Below, in pieces: positions 33,816 to 44,570 of a DNA stretch of 64,000 nt; position 1 is the first letter of the stretch; each line of letters opens with the position of its first letter. This stretch comes from Grammothele lineata. Lineage: Eukaryota; Basidiomycota; Agaricomycetes; Polyporales; Polyporaceae. Where the stretch lies: NCBI GenBank assembly GCA_002150815.3, contig NDFF03000372.1, positions 124,001 through 188,000 of the forward strand, read 5' to 3'. A program made the position numbers and the translations under genes. The notes below the pieces were generated by a model. That model had not been told where the DNA came from. It worked only from the letters and a program-made list of their open reading frames with translations, and ran no database searches.

Positions 33816-34447
33816 TGGAACTTCGAGACCCAGGATGACCTCGCGCTTATATTCGTACGCTTCCGCTAGGTATACGCCGGGAGAACGCCTAAGGGCTATG
33901 CTGCGAAGTACATAGATAGACAATCTTGCATGCTGAGACACTGAGTCACCACACTTGGAAAGCTTATGTGAGCTATGAGGAGGGTAGGCTTACCGGTTGT
34001 CCGCTACTATTAACAGAAGCGAAGGACTACGACGCCTGCTTGAATGCCTCATGACCCAAGGCAATATTTCGCGCGGGTGCTTCTGTGGGCGCAGTTCAAG
34101 CATGCGGAGACGGAGACATTGCTGAAACCGTCCTCTATGTCACCCCAAAGGCGCCCGAAGACCCTTCTGAGCCCCACATGACGTCAGCCCTACGATGACT
34201 ATGAAAGCAGATCTTCCATGGGTAGCAGGGTTCTGAGCGGTGTTTGGAAATTGTGGGGCGTGCGATGCGCAACGCTCACAGTCCGGACTTCGTGGTGGCT
34301 ACCTAGAGTCCTTGAGCTCGACACGTGACAACGTCCGCCTATTCCAACGCATGTTGATTGCCATGCGTAATACTCTTACAAACTAGTGGGCAAACGGGAA
34401 ACGTGACTTCCAAGGGGGGGGGGGGGGGATACCACATCGTAGCAAGT
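33816..34447. other. Intergenic region with a G homopolymer
   Basis: This 630-bp stretch holds no coding frame that I can support. It contains the 15-nt G run at 34414-34428 and is otherwise unremarkable. It lies downstream of the BTB gene. Confidence 0.5.
34414..34428 (+). repeat. Homopolymer of 15 G
   Basis: A run of 15 consecutive G residues lies 20 bp beyond the BTB stop codon, in the 3' flank. It is long enough to be error-prone in sequencing and might form a quadruplex with other G tracts, although no other G-run lies close by. Confidence 0.9.
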
Positions 34448-35700
34448 TCAATGGATCGTTGTCTACAGTGACTAAATCTCAGCTCAATTCTCCCGCGCAA
34501 TATCTGAGAAGGCACGTACCTTGATCATCGACCATTGCACGACAACCTGTTTCACCCGATCCGCTAGCCCCTGCTTGCAGTCAGGACAAGGGATGCAATC
34601 TGCCAACGGACACAGAACGCTTTCAATTGCGCGCGCTGTGTGATCTGTAAGGTCCGGTCAGACCTGTGACGAGCGCAGCGAGCGGGACCCACTACACACC
34701 TGGGCGTGCGTCCCATGCAAGATGTGCAGAGGCTAACATCCACGCGCGCGAGAGACTCTTCTGCTCTGACAAATCGCATATTCTTGTCGAGGGATGTGGA
34801 TAAGGCGGTGCGACGAGCAGCTGCCGTAAAGCACGCACTCGCCCGAAGTGCAGGAAACAGAGGCGCTTGAGATACGATGCACCGATTCGCAGGGCAAGAG
34901 GGTCGGAGAGGGATGCAAGCGGGAAGGAAAGGAGGTGTGCAGAAATGGGCACGGCGAGCTCCTGGAGATCATGTGCACCAGCAAGAGCGTAAACGAGGAT
35001 GGGTTGGATGGGTCCACGTGCGAGGAGGAGGGTAAAGAGGGGCTTCAAAGGGGCTACGTACGTGTGTGGGGACAGACCGTAGGTGGGCAGCGCGTCCACG
35101 GTGGAGATGAGGATATCGAGTGTAGGATTGAAGTGCGCGCATGGAAGATTGTAGGTAGAATGAAGGAGAATGTTGAGCACAATGGAGTTTTCCGGAAGGT
35201 GGACGACCTCTGTTCCCTGAAAGATAGCAGAACCCGGTGCCTGTGTTTCGGTGCGTTTAGGTGAGAGGAGGTTGTTGAAGTTGTTAGAGGACACGGAAAG
35301 GAGTTGTGCGGAGTGAACGTAGAAGAAGACGGCATCGGAGGATGCCAAGATGACATTGGGCATGAACGACAGTAGGTTCGCGGTGGGGTGGAAGACGGTG
35401 GAGACGGAGATAGTGGTTGCCTCTTCGCTGTTGTCGCCACACTCGTCTAGAGTCAGAGCCTCGAGGCAATCCTTGAAACGTCGTGGGACGTGCTGTGAGA
35501 GATATGTAGGCTGGCAGAGAAAGGCTACAACTAACGAGAGCGTTCAGAGACTCAACTGGGCTTCCATCCTTGTACAATAATCCCGGTGAATCCACTGTCA
35601 TGGTACCAGAAGACATATAAGCAGAGAACGGATCGTCTTGATTGATGTTGATGTCCAAGAAGGCGGAAGACGCGTCTGGGTTCCATGTCGCCTCTCCCAT
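34448..35700 (-). CDS. BTB/POZ-domain protein of the Agaricomycete-expanded type
   Basis: Four exons (35700-35536, 35492-34700, 34644-34520, 34462-34448) total 1098 nt, 365 aa. The BTB fold spans roughly residues 60-180: NVILASSDAVFFYVHSAQLL, then VVHLPENSIVLNILLHSTYN. Next comes the C-terminal helical region typical of this family: VYALAGAHDLQELAVPISAH, YLKRLCFLHFGRVRAL, and SLSRAWMLASAHLAWDARPD. The end has a paired-cysteine motif, CIPCPDCKQGLADRVKQVVV, then QWSMIKTTIH and TGA 34448-34450. The last exon is only 15 nt, but its ending agrees with my recollection of the family. Partners and function are unknown; BTB proteins often act as dimerising adaptors. Confidence 0.82.
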
Positions 35701-36941
35701 TGTGAAGTTGGGGGAATTGGAGAGGGAGGAGACGTCCGTAGTCAGAATAGTAGATCGTGATGGAAGTCTTTATCGTTTCTCGGCGCATGACACACCCTGC
35801 CGGTCGTAGGGGCAAAGACGGCGCTTTTGCGGTCACAGGCGGCATGGAAGTCGCCCTGGAGGCCTCAAGCTCGCATCCTCGACGGCGATAGGCTGCTGGT
35901 ACGATGTGTACCTGACGCAACCCAGCTGGCCGAGCTCGTATGTAAGTACTTGCGGAGAGGTTGATGCCTGTTCAGTCAGGTGTTTTCAGATGCACCCACG
36001 GGCCCAGCGATGACGTCAAACAAGGCTCATGCGGCCCTATTTGCGGAGTACTTACCCGCCGGTACAATAGACTTCCTAAACTATCGGGAACCAGCAAGTC
36101 TCGCGGATGCTACACGCTGCATAGCGGATCATGTTAGCGTCGGTACAGCGCGTGCGAAGCACGAAGGCTGAGGCTTACCTTGAATGCTGGCCGTGGCACC
36201 CGTCAGGCCGGCATGGCGTGAGGCTAGTGCTGGCGTTGGATGGGACTCGGAAGAGTACAATACGCGATGACTGACTGATTCGGATGTGTACGGTGGAAGT
36301 TGAGGCTTGAGGGATTGGGATCGCGTGAAAGGGGTGGGCGCCGCTGCACTGCTAGCTGAATTGGCGCGAAGAGTAAGCATGTCCGAGTAGGCCTATTGAG
36401 TCTGTTCAGTTTGATGTACAGTAATCTCTGGCGACGGTGCTTTGAATGCTTGCGAACGACTCTGGTCCGCGGCGGGCAACGTCTCGAGATCGAGGCCCGA
36501 TACTGCTCTACGTCACGAAGGGAGCATCCACACGACTATCGAGTACAGTTACTATGTGTAACGAAAAATGTATCGACGACTACATACATACCTCTATCCC
36601 GGTCTGCTCGTTCAAGTACCAGAGGTAGCGATACAATTAGCGTGATGGACAGTCAAGGGACAAACGCTACCGGCAGAACCGGGCAGGCTACTGACATGAA
36701 GGCAGAAGGACGAAGAGGACGGGCGCTTCTCCGTTCAACTTCGCTCCGCCGCCCCGACCCGAGCAGCCCGTTCACATACAGTCAGCTCTATCCTTCCCTA
36801 TCTCGGTCCACTTTTTCCACCATGATGCAGCCAACCGCTACGTGATGCGCGTCGTTTAACAATGGGATGTGCTCAGGAGCTTACCAAGGTTCATTTACAA
36901 TAAGCAAGTTCATTTGGTATCATTCGAGCTTCTTATGTCCT
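35701..36941. other. Intergenic region with weak coding hints
   Basis: This 1.2 kb stretch separates the BTB gene from the APS kinase pair. A minus-strand frame (36129-36380) is described separately. Another minus-strand frame near 35770-35920 is not supported by a family or by clear splicing. I see nothing else. Confidence 0.4.
36129..36380 (-). CDS. Possible first exon of a small unrecognised gene
   Basis: The frame opens MLTLRANSASSAAAPTPFTR and reads VLYSSESHPTPALASRHAGL before a good donor (ATTCAAG|GTAAGCC near 36181). A plausible branch site (GCTAAC) and acceptor (ATGCAG near 36120) follow. The composition, rich in Ser, Ala and Arg with few acids at the start, would fit a mitochondrial presequence. 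I could not carry the reading convincingly into a second exon. Low confidence. Confidence 0.22.
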   Translation of the reverse strand: MLTLRANSASSAAAPTPFTRSQSLKPQLPPYTSESVSHRVLYSSESHPTPALASRHAGLTGATASIQGKPQPSCFARAVPTLT

Positions 36942-37761
36942 CTACGTAGTTACATTCGACTGAGGCGGTAAGTACCCTTGCATTTCTAAGAATCGGACTA
37001 TGACGTTCACAGCTTCTTCCGTATTGCACTTGTCGGTCCTGATGTGCACGTCGGGATTCTCTGGGACTTCGTACGGAGAAGATATCCCGGTGAACTCTGG
37101 AGTCGTTGAGCCAGGTCAACCACCCATCGGCCGAACGCCATCTCGCGACCTCACCTTGTATCTTCCCCTCCCTCGCCATCTTATACAGCCCCTTCGGATC
37201 CCTTGCCTCCGCGACCTCCAGCGGCGCGTCGACCCACACCTCGACAAACCCCAGCCCCGCGCTCTCATGGATCTCACGCGCCGCCGCGCGGTCCGCCGCG
37301 AACGGCGCGATGAACGCGACGACGGACACGATGCATGCGTCCGCGAAGAGCTTTGCGAGCTCCGCCGCGCGCCGCACGTTCTCCGCGTGCGACGCGCGGT
37401 CGAACCCGAGGTCGTGGTTTAGGCCGTGCCGCACGTTGTCCCCGTCGAGCCGGTATGCGCACACGGGACGTGGGGCGCGGCGGAGGAGATGCTCCTCGAG
37501 CGCGCAGGCGATGGTGGACTGTGCACGAAGCGTACTGCGTGAGCATTACTGCCGTGCACTATGTCGGGACGGTGAAGGAAGCTCGCCTTCCCAGCGGCGC
37601 TGAGGCCAGTCAGCCAGATCGTGAAGCCTTTCTGGCCGAGGAGCTCGGCGCGTTCGCTTGCGGTGACGGAGCCTTGAAAGTGACCTCAAAAATTACTCAA
37701 TGCACTCGCCATTTCACTTTGTCAACACACCTGGATGGTATGTGATGTTTGTGGCTGACAT
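36942..37761 (-). CDS. Adenylylsulfate (APS) kinase, diverged copy 1
   Basis: APS kinase phosphorylates adenosine 5'-phosphosulfate to PAPS in sulfate assimilation. Four exons (37761-37731, 37672-37587, 37518-37155, 37096-36942) total 636 nt, 211 aa. The protein reads [20 protein letters not shown], the P-loop [44 protein letters not shown], and [18 protein letters not shown]. It ends [13 protein letters not shown]. Its second intron (37586-37519) starts with GC, not GT. In the segment that reads [10 protein letters not shown] in copy 2, this copy reads [10 protein letters not shown]; the serine there was historically described as a phosphorylated residue, and the arginine is normally conserved. 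It also lacks the intron that copy 2 has after the IRRIGE position. Otherwise intact, so a functional but altered or specialised enzyme is likely. Confidence 0.85.
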
Positions 37762-38125
37762 GGTGCGGGATGGATCCTCGAGCAGGATGGCGATATGTAG
37801 TGGCTTCTCATACTGTATCGCTCGCGAATATAAGTGCGGCAGCAGCCACTATCATGACTCGCCTAAGCGCAACACTTCTAGTTCAAGACAGCACATTTCC
37901 CATCCAGGCCATCTGAGCTCTCCGAGTCATGCACCCAATCAAGAACATGCCAGTCGCACTATCCCCGCTACTGCCACACGACGTGCGTTCCACCCCACCC
38001 TCATAACTGAACCTAGTGATGGGTAACTTCTATTGAGATGCCATTCTATACGTACATACATGCCGCCGAGTCACAACCAACAACCCGTGCAAGCAGAGGC
38101 GCAGGGGAGCGAAATAAGGGATAAT
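37762..38125. other. Spacer between the tandem APS kinase genes
   Basis: These 364 bp must hold the promoter of copy 1 and the terminator of copy 2. A TATA-like GAATATAAG word lies near 37826-37834 on the plus strand. No gene is seen. Confidence 0.4.
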
Positions 38126-39088
38126 TTAGATGAACTTCTTCTCCGCCAAGTAGTCGGTGATGCGCCGCACGGACTCGGCGACGTCGCACTCGTCCGTCTT
38201 GATGTGCACCTCCGGGTTTTCGGGCGCCTCGTACGGCGACGAGATACCAGTGAAGTCTGCTCTCGCGCGTCAGCATAAGGATCAGTGCGACGAGAGTGGT
38301 GGAAACGGCACGCACCCTTGATCTCGCCCGCGCGCGCCTTCTTGTAGAGGCCCTTGGGGTCGCGCGCCTCGACGACGGCGAGGGGCGCATCGATGAATAC
38401 CTCGACGAACGCGAGGCCCGCCTTCTCGTGCAGCTCGCGCGCGACGGCGCGGTCTGCGCGGAAGGGCGAGATGAACGCGGTGAGGGTGATGCAGCACGAG
38501 TCCGCGAAGAGCTTCGAGACCTGTTTTGTTTGAGCGCGCGCGCGAGGGCAGGCCCGCGCCCCGAAGCCGAACCACACGGGCGGCGGGGAGGGATGAATGA
38601 TGCGCAGATTGACAGTTTTGTTAATGCAGCAGCGAGCAAGGGGAAGAGGAGGCTCGGTGAGATGCAACCCTTCGCGCACGGGAAGAAGAGGTACGCACCT
38701 CGCCGATCCGGCGGATGTTCTCGTTGCGCGACTTGTCGTCGAAGCCGAGGTCCTTGTTCAGCCCGAACCGGATGTTGTCCCCATCGAGGCGGTACGTGAA
38801 CTTGTGCAGGTGGAGGAGGTGCTGCTCGAGCGCGCACGCGACTGTCGACTGCCCCAGCCCAACTCTCCTCAGCCCCGCTGCACGGATATGCTACGACGAG
38901 GAAGACGCACCTTGCCGCTCGCGCTCAGACCGGTGAACCAGACGGTCACACCCTTCTGGGAGAGGAGGCTCGCGCGCTCCTCCGCGTTCACAGAGCCTGC
39001 CCATCGCACACCGATCAGCATCGCGCACCCCCAGGGTCGCGCGCCGCGCTTGACACTCACCGGCGTGGAAGGTGATGTTGGTAGACAT
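38126..39088 (-). CDS. Adenylylsulfate (APS) kinase, canonical copy 2
   Basis: Five exons (39088-39061, 38996-38911, 38848-38699, 38520-38316, 38256-38126) total 600 nt, 199 aa, the usual APS kinase length. The protein opens [20 protein letters not shown] and has P-loop [27 protein letters not shown], the intact [20 protein letters not shown] block, and [17 protein letters not shown]. It ends [20 protein letters not shown] ... YLAEKKFI. All introns are GT-AG. Intron positions after the N-terminal HAG, after GLSASGK and before DFTG match those of copy 1, so the two genes are a tandem duplication. It is probably the main cytosolic PAPS-forming enzyme. The gene lies upstream of copy 1 on the same strand, but each should have its own promoter. 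Confidence 0.93.
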
Positions 39089-39742
39089 GTCTTGGTACCG
39101 AAAAAAAGTCGACGAACGGTAAAAGGGAGTGGGGTAGGAGGCTGGGGAGGACGGGGGCGGGATGCTTGCACCCCTCCGGTGCCCGTCGCAAAGCGTATAA
39201 GTACTTTTCTCGCACGTGACGCCGTCGCCCCGCCGCGCACGGCGACGCGCGCGTACAGCGAATCGCGCGGCACCCAATTCGCGCGTCGGCGGTGCGGATG
39301 ATTCAGCGCGGCTCTGAATTCCAGATGGCAGGACGCGGCCTGCCACAGAGGCTCGGGGCGGGGGCCAATCGACGCACGCTGGTATGCGCAGAGGAGATGT
39401 GTGAGCTGCGGGCCCGGTCACGGGCACCTTCCAACAGTGGGAGGGACGACGGTTACTTGCGGCGTCTCACTGGCTCGCGCGCGGGGGCGCGCGCGTGGCG
39501 ACGGGGGCCAACAGTCACAGCTTCGACTGATTGAGGGGTATGGGATTCGTACAATTACAGCCGCGGCCCAATCGGGGCGCGCGGAATAACATGAGAAAGC
39601 GCAGGGGTCCGGCGAAGCGTACAAACAGCGTTACAGACGACTAGCGAGTGAGCGATATGAAGGTGAAGGCGGCGGACCGTGGAAGAGAAGCGTGAATCAG
39701 AAGGAACGGATCTGGTTAGGCGTGCAGCGAACGGGCTAGCGC
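39089..39742. other. Promoter-side intergenic region of APS kinase copy 2
   Basis: These 650 bp separate APS kinase copy 2 from the 3' end of the pyroglutamyl-peptidase gene. The sequence is GC-rich near 39200-39300 and 39470-39500. No coding signal is seen. Confidence 0.45.
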
Positions 39743-40849
39743 TCACACATGGCGCATTTTGCCACAGACCCAAAGTACAATCCGCTGGATTGCGTCTGTA
39801 ACCTGCTCTGTGCTCAACGGCTGGTCGACCGGGGGACAATGCATAAAGAGCACGGGGGTCGACTTCGGAGGGCTACTCCGTTCCTTGAACTTCTCTTGGG
39901 GCGCGATCCCACGCTTGGCTTCTGCCATCGAGCAATAGAATATGAAGTCGCAGAGATAGTGACCAGCGTCCATAGAAGAGTAGACATGCTAAGGCGCGGG
40001 GAGGAGTCATCTAAGCGCCTTACGCAGCAGAGGAACGGAACCAGACAGACCTCTATGCCTGCCTCTTTCAGATGGACAACCAATTTGGGTACGTCGACGT
40101 CGGTGGAGAGTTCCTCCGGGAAGGTCTCGTAACCCTTGCCGAAGCCACGGTTTGGAGGTGGAGGAATATCGACGACAACGGCGTCCGTGTTGCCCTCCGG
40201 GCCGTTGCCGCTGTGTGCGAGAGAACCGAGCAACATGCGCTCCATGCGGGCGAGGTCGGCTTCGGTAGCCTCCGTGATGGGGTCTTTGGGAAGATGGACG
40301 ATAGGAGCGTACTCGCCGTCGGCATCCTTCATTCTGTAGCCGTTCTTGTGACCAATTCGCTCGATGCGGAGTGGACCTCTTCCAGCAACGCCTATGTGGA
40401 AGACGAAGTCGTAGCCGTTGGGTGGGGGAGGAGGGAGGGCCATTGCAGGGTCAGCGGGCTCTGGCAAGGCGGGGGGTCGACTATGGAAGCCGGGGGTGGT
40501 GCTAAGGACAGCCTGATAGGTGACAGGAACCTGAAGAGTGGTGATGTGAATCTGCTGAGGGCGGCTGAAGAGCTCCTCGACCTCTTCTGTAATCATGGTG
40601 TTCTGGTCGGTGGGAATGAAGTCCGGGGAGGGGTCAGTGTAGAGGATGGTATTGTGGAGGGGCTTGACGGCGAGCCATGAGGGGTTCTGGGCGTACTTGC
40701 CAAACGGCTGAAGACGCGAAGGGAGGGAACATACGTGCCCGTCAGTCGTAGAACGCGGACAGAGAATGAGGACATACGCCGAAACCGGTGATGAGAACGC
40801 GGAGGGCGTTGGGGTCGATATTGTCGGAGGCGGAGACTATGGGCGGCAT
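39743..40849 (-). CDS. Pyroglutamyl-peptidase I (cysteine peptidase family C15)
   Basis: The enzyme removes N-terminal pyroglutamate from peptides in the cytosol. Three exons (40849-40778, 40707-40051, 39988-39743) total 975 nt, 324 aa. It opens MPPIVSASDNIDPNALRVLI then TGFGPFGKYAQNPSWLAVKP, the family's start motif. The catalytic cysteine lies in SSMDAGHYLCDFIFYCSM after the second intron, and the catalytic histidine in VLFMHCPPVD. An insertion relative to the bacterial enzyme includes PLRIERIGHKNGYRMKDADG, normal for fungal members. The second intron junction, IE|HVYSSMD, restores the conserved block. No signal peptide is present. Confidence 0.9.
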
Positions 40850-42103
40850 GGCTGGCGTGTAAGGAGCGACGGCGTGCACCTACGCGCGGGTGGCGGAGGC
40901 GAGAGATTGGGCAGGCGTTAAGTAGGGGAGGGAGCGGGGGCGCTGGGACGGAACGGAGGAAGATGGGGCGAGCAAGGCCAAGGACGGAGAGGCGATCGAT
41001 GAGCGACGCTCGAGCGGACCGTGCGCCACCGTGCGTGCTGAACCCAATCTGCTCCAAATCTCGGCCACGGCTTGGCCACGGCGCACCCCGAGCGCACCCC
41101 GCTTTCGCCCCACCCAATCGCACGCGGCCCGGGCACCAGACTCACCCCACAGCGACTCATCCTCGGCCACCCCCGCCCTGGGCGAAGCCTCCTTCTGCGC
41201 CTGCAGGCGTACATATCGCACCCCGGGAAGACACAACACACCCCATGTGTGCGTCATCGGTCCCCATTTCCACTCCGCGGCCCTCCTGCTGGCTTGTGGG
41301 GCGGAAGAATCACCGGGGGCATTGACGAATGAGACACGTAGTTGCACGTAGACTTCACGCGTGCAATACTTACAATGACTCCTGCGTGAAACGCGCTGCG
41401 GCACGCAGGAATCACATGACTGACATGACTTATGGTGCATGCGTGAACCGCTCGACAAAACGAATTGTCTGACAGAATATGATGTCTGCGTGAGCCTTGC
41501 GTGAAACGCGTTTTCATGCGTGCTAATTGAGTGAAACGCGAAAACCGCGCAAAACGCAATTGGCACTTACCATGCTGCATGCGTGAGCCTTGTGGTGATT
41601 CCACCCGTAACACGCTAGAAAAACTTATTGTGAATCAATAGTGTGTTATCAATGCTCCGTCTAGCATCACAAAATTAGCAATGTAAGTATCCCTAACGTG
41701 ACGCCAAAATGATTACGACTGAATCATTCATCAATGCCCCCGGTGAATCGCTCAGAACGCTTGTCATCCGTTCCGTCGCAGCCGTCGGAGCGCCCATTAC
41801 GACCCTGCACAGCACGTGACCGACGCGTTGGTCGCGCGTCGCGATTCGCTCTCGCCGCCGCCAGGCTGACGGTCGCTCCGCCAGGTTACGGCACGCGTTC
41901 TTTTCCTCTTCTCACTCTCCCATCTAGTTGTCGCGTTTTGCTGTGGTATCTAGTATCTGGACATCTTGATTTGGATGGAATATGAGCGCGGATAGGAACA
42001 ACAAAGGTGCGGCTTCCTCGATCGCTCATCCCTTGATCATCCTTGACGCGTCTTGTACGGTCTTCAGTGACATGGTAAGCGCATCTGATCGTGATGTTTG
42101 TGC
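40850..42103. other. Intergenic region with repeat patch upstream of WRNIP1
   Basis: This 1.25-kb gap lies between divergent genes. Its first 450 bp are GC-rich; 41340-41600 is a patch of short degenerate repeats (listed separately); 41600-41720 is AT-rich. An ACGCGT word, the core of MBF-type S-phase sites, lies at 41823-41828. I see no gene other than a probable 5' exon of WRNIP1 just before 42075. Confidence 0.45.
41360..41600 (+). repeat. Patch of short degenerate repeats based on GCGTGAAACGCG
   Basis: The near-palindromic word GCGTGAAACGCG occurs at 41384-41395 and 41499-41510, with a shortened GTGAAACGCG at 41531-41540. A related GCGTGAGCCTTG occurs at 41488-41499 and 41581-41592, and GCATGCGTGA at 41437-41446 and again from 41578. 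The units are interleaved with no constant spacing. The nature is unknown; it could be a decayed satellite or a protein-binding cluster. Confidence 0.55.
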
Positions 42104-44390
42104 ATGCCTCTAAGGCCACAAAGCCCCGTCTGCTCTCAGCTTGTACCGGAACGAGACATTAATACCCACCTCGATAACAACTGCTCGGAAGATGCCCGTC
42201 CGACCCCTCTCTCCAGCACGCAAAAGGGCAAGATGTCTCAAGCATCCCTCACTTCTCTCTTCACCCCATCCCAAAAGGCAGCGTCCTCTTCCGCGTACTA
42301 CGCGCCCTCTTCGTCAAAGCACTCTCGCAAGCGTACCTCTGGCGCGGAGGACGCCGTTGCGGATGCTACCCCACTCAAGCGACCACGAGTCGCCGCGGCG
42401 TCACGTCTCCAAGCGGCCGCCCCCCTCGCAGAACGTCTGCGCCCGCACTCGCTGGACGAATTTGTAGGGCAGCCTCACCTTACGGAGCCGGGATCCCTTC
42501 TCATGAGCCATCTCGACCGAGGCGCGACGGGCAGCATCATCTTCTGGGGACCGCCCGGGTGCGTGCGTCATTCGGACGAATTGTCCGTTTACAACGTGTG
42601 TTCTGACACGGCGGGATAGTTGCGGGAAGACGACGCTGGCACGGCTCCTGGCGCAACGTACCGATGCCGTCTTCAAGGAGCTGAGTGCGACCGACTCCGG
42701 GATTGCCGAGGTACGAGCCGTCGTCGAAGAAGCCAAGAGCTTGCTTGCCCTCACAGGCAGGTAATGGCGTGCATGTGCTCTTCACGTAGCCGGGTCTGAC
42801 GTATGTTGCATCCCAGGCGTACTATTCTCTTTTTGGATGAAGTGCATCGGTTCAACAAGGCCCAACAGGTAATGCCCAAATCCATCTCTCGTCGAAATCT
42901 ACTCACAATGTGATAGGACATTTTCCTCCCATTCCTCGAGCAAGGGCACCTTCAGGTAAGGCTACCGTTTACTCGCGTGTCGATGCGACGCCGCTAACAA
43001 CCTGAAAGCTGATAGGCGCAACCACGGAGAACCCGTCTTTTCGTTTGACGAGCGCGTTGTTGAGTCGTTGTCGGTTCGTAGTTCCGCTCTGTCATAAACG
43101 CGTGTGAAATGACGGCCCCGTGCAGCGTGTTCATCCTGGAGCGATTGAGTGACGAGAATGTCAAGAAAATTGTTGTGCAAGCTGTTCAACGTGTATCGGA
43201 CAACGATGCAGCTTCGAAGGAGCCCCTGCCGCCCTCTTCGCCTGTGAACGAAATCGAGATCTTGGACGACGACATCAGCGAGGTCGCCAGTTCTCAGCCC
43301 GACGTCGAAGAGCCCCTCACACAATCGCCAAAATTGTCGCAGTCGTCGCAGCCACGGCCGTCTCAGCCGTCACAACCGTCGTCTTCGACTCAAGTTTCCG
43401 TCTCGCTCGTCCCAGATGTCAATGTCGACGCTGATACGGACACGGACCCGTCGTTCCCCGCCTTCCCGCACTTCACGCCCAAGGTACTCTCCACGATCGT
43501 CTCGCTCTCCACAGGTGACGCACGCACCGCGCTCTCCCTGACCGAGCTCGTCCTGAACGCCGCCCCCACCTCCGCCGGGGACGTTGATGAGCCGAAGCTA
43601 CTCGCCGCGCTCCGGCGCTCGGTCGCGACCGCGTACGACCGCGGCGGGGACAGCCACTACGACATGATCTCCGCGCTGCACAAATCTGTGAGAGGCAGCC
43701 AGGGCAGCGCTGCATTGTACTGGCTCGCACGCATGCTGAGCGCGGGCGAGGACCCGCTCTACGTCGCGCGTAGGATGGTTGTGTGCGCGAGCGAGGACGT
43801 CGGGATGGCGGACAGCCATGCGCTCCCCCTGGTCAGTCTCAGGCTCTCCCTCGCCCCGCCCCCCTCTACCGTTATGACGTTGCTGATCAGACGTCTCCCC
43901 CGTCTGTCCACAGGCGATGGCGACGTACCAAGCGTGCCAAGTCATCGGCATGCCCGAGTGCCGCATCAACCTCGCGCACCTCGTCACCTACCTCTCCGAG
44001 GCGCCCAAGTCAACGCGCGCGTACGAGGGCTACAGCCGCGCGGAGGAGGCCGCGAAGCTCGACCCGTCCATCCCCGTGCCGCTCGCGATGCGCAACGCCC
44101 CGACGCGGCTCATGAAGGAGCTCGGGTACGCGCGCGGGTACAAGTATAACCCGGACTATACGTACGTCCAGGCCCGGTTCCGGTGCTTCATTATGGGGGG
44201 TGAGGGACTAACGTTTACATGTAGGCATCCCGTCACGAACGACTACCTGCCGATTCAGTTCCGAGGAGACGAGTTCTTGAGAAAGGAAGGTGATCTGAGC
44301 GGGAAAACGTGGGACGAAGACGCCCTTCGGCAGTGGGAGTTCGATGAAAATGGAGGCAGGTCATGGTCAGGTAGGCCACCGGAGGATTAA
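42104..44390 (+). CDS. WRNIP1/Mgs1 family AAA+ ATPase with UBZ-type zinc finger
   Basis: This family (bacterial RarA, yeast Mgs1, human WRNIP1) acts at stalled replication forks. Eight exons (42104-42558, 42620-42760, 42817-42868, 42917-42955, 43009-43073, 43126-43831, 43914-44161, 44225-44390) total 1872 nt, 623 aa. N-terminal [18 protein letters not shown] is a UBZ4-like ubiquitin-binding finger. The AAA+ core has [19 protein letters not shown], Walker A GPPGCGKTT, Walker [16 protein letters not shown], and sensor 1 GATTENPSF. The C-terminal tetramerisation part has the conserved [16 protein letters not shown] and [16 protein letters not shown]. In the contiguous reading the first zinc Cys is Ser (SPVC). 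Splicing from a donor at 42075 to an acceptor ending at 42123 would give CPVC and extend the gene upstream, so the true start may lie before 42075. Confidence 0.92.
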
Positions 44391-44570
44391 TCTCATCATC
44401 TAGTCTCGAATCTCTTGTATGTTGCTGCTGCTTTGTTGCTATCACTGCTTGCTTTCACACGATACACACCACTGCACACTTAATCACCCTGTAACATAAG
44501 ACACCTGAGAACGACATGTAGCGAGATAATTGAGTACAGATAATATAAGGCCATAACGAAACAGTAGACA

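Noticed and set aside
37335..37745. Arg-rich plus-strand frames opposite APS kinase copy 1
   Set aside because: High GC at third positions of the APS kinase exon creates long antisense frames; the kinase reading carries the P-loop and other motifs.
38046..38837. Minus-strand open frame of 263 codons across APS kinase copy 2
   Set aside because: It reads through introns in the wrong frame; the spliced 199-aa model contains all conserved APS kinase motifs.
41823..41828. ACGCGT as an MBF cell-cycle element of WRNIP1
   Set aside because: A single six-base match in GC-rich DNA about 280 bp from the gene is not enough to call a regulatory site.
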